The translations under genes and the position numbers were made by a program. From positions 1-6,195 of the forward strand of contig JACDDF010000153.1 of assembly GCA_013817135.1 (NCBI GenBank): 6,195 nt of DNA, written 5' to 3'. The first letter of the stretch is position 1. Every line of letters starts with the position of its first letter. This DNA comes from Nitrospirales bacterium. Its GTDB lineage: Bacteria; Nitrospirota; Nitrospiria; Nitrospirales; UBA8639. The notes below the pieces were generated by a model that did no database searches, was not told the origin of the DNA, and worked only from the letters and a program-made list of their open reading frames with translations. Below are positions 5,864 through 6,195 of this stretch, in pieces.

Positions 5864-6195
5864 TCATTTCAGTTCGACGGGTTTAATATGGACCACTTGC
5901 TCCTGGGGCAACTTGGCTTCTTTAACGGCAGGAGCCACACCATCCAATGACAGTATTCGTTGATCGGTCCCTGGTAGGACGCGTAAATATCCCCATTGTC
6001 CTGATTGGGAATACGGCAACCGCTGGTTGCTCCAGACGTAATCCCCGGTACGTTGATAGGGTCCGCCTGCGGCTGGAATGAAGGCATCCAACGTTTCTGA
6101 GCCCGAAAACTCCACGACGTTGATTTGATCGGCTCCTCGCATGAATGGTTCGATCGGCCATTCATGACTCTCAACGCCGAACATCCCATTTTGCT
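5864..6195 (-). CDS. Multicopper-oxidase-like periplasmic protein, C-terminal fragment (runs off right edge)
   Basis: The last 109 residues of a larger protein are visible; the frame is open through the right edge, reading QNGMFGVESHEWPIEPFM. The start is outside the window, and the in-frame ATG at 6184 is internal. SHEWPIEP, followed by GGPYQRTGDYVWSNQRLP and GQWGYLRVLP, resembles the final cupredoxin domain of large multicopper oxidases, where a conserved GDY-x-[WY] turn precedes W-G-x-x-R-V. The His in HEWP could be a copper-site residue, but the main HxH and HCH motifs cannot be assessed in this fragment. The last 35 residues (VKEAKLPQEQVVHIKPVELK at the end) are an extension of unknown role. 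The substrate (copper, manganese or iron ions, or organics) cannot be told. A perfect hairpin and then the truncated cupredoxin-like gene follow on the same strand. Confidence 0.5.
   Translation of the reverse strand, partial: QNGMFGVESHEWPIEPFMRGADQINVVEFSGSETLDAFIPAAGGPYQRTGDYVWSNQRLPYSQSGQWGYLRVLPGTDQRILSLDGVAPAVKEAKLPQEQVVHIKPVELK

Noticed and set aside
1..6195. CRISPR array, tRNA, rRNA, or an undescribed multi-gene system
   Set aside because: No regularly spaced repeats or RNA gene signatures were seen, and every sizeable coding region fits a known family to some degree.

Overview
The window looks like a piece of a Nitrospira-like (Nitrospirota) chromosome. The main reason is the quinol:cytochrome c oxidoreductase module: a Tat-type Rieske protein followed directly by a full-length cytochrome b with a cytochrome c domain fused to its C-terminus. 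The multicopper-oxidase-like and cupredoxin-like periplasmic genes fit the same setting. The organism assignment is inference from protein character only, because no rRNA or other marker gene is present.

Layout. At 1-104 (minus strand) is the start of a GAF-type signalling protein that runs off the left edge. A 490-bp divergent intergenic region (105-594) holds two short inverted repeats and only weak promoter candidates. At 595-2441 (plus strand) is the two-gene complex III operon, with 2 bp between the genes. The region 2442-2677 carries a hairpin after the operon and a strong stem-loop that probably terminates the gene arriving from the other strand. At 2678-3860 (minus) is a decayed multi-repeat 'TM helix' (CmpX-like, mechanosensitive-channel-related) gene. 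It lacks its start and carries a frameshift near 3672-3680. At 3861-5248 is an IS256-family insertion sequence with an apparently intact transposase and recognisable imperfect terminal inverted repeats. At 5190-5735 (minus) is a secreted cupredoxin-like protein gene that lost its C-terminus at the IS boundary. At 5864-6195 (minus) is the C-terminal part of a probable multicopper-oxidase-like protein, cut by the right window edge.

Function. The Rieske and b-c fusion proteins would carry quinol oxidation and electron transfer to a periplasmic acceptor. The fused heme c domain would replace a separate cytochrome c1/f. The multicopper-oxidase-like gene and the small cupredoxin-like gene lie in tandem on the same strand and may have formed a periplasmic copper-enzyme operon.

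The most informative structure is the IS junction. The element cuts the 5' end off one gene and the 3' end off an unrelated gene, and its flanks show no matching 8-9 bp target duplication. That pattern fits an IS-associated deletion or rearrangement better than a simple insertion. I found no CRISPR array, tRNA, rRNA or convincing new defence or biosynthetic system.
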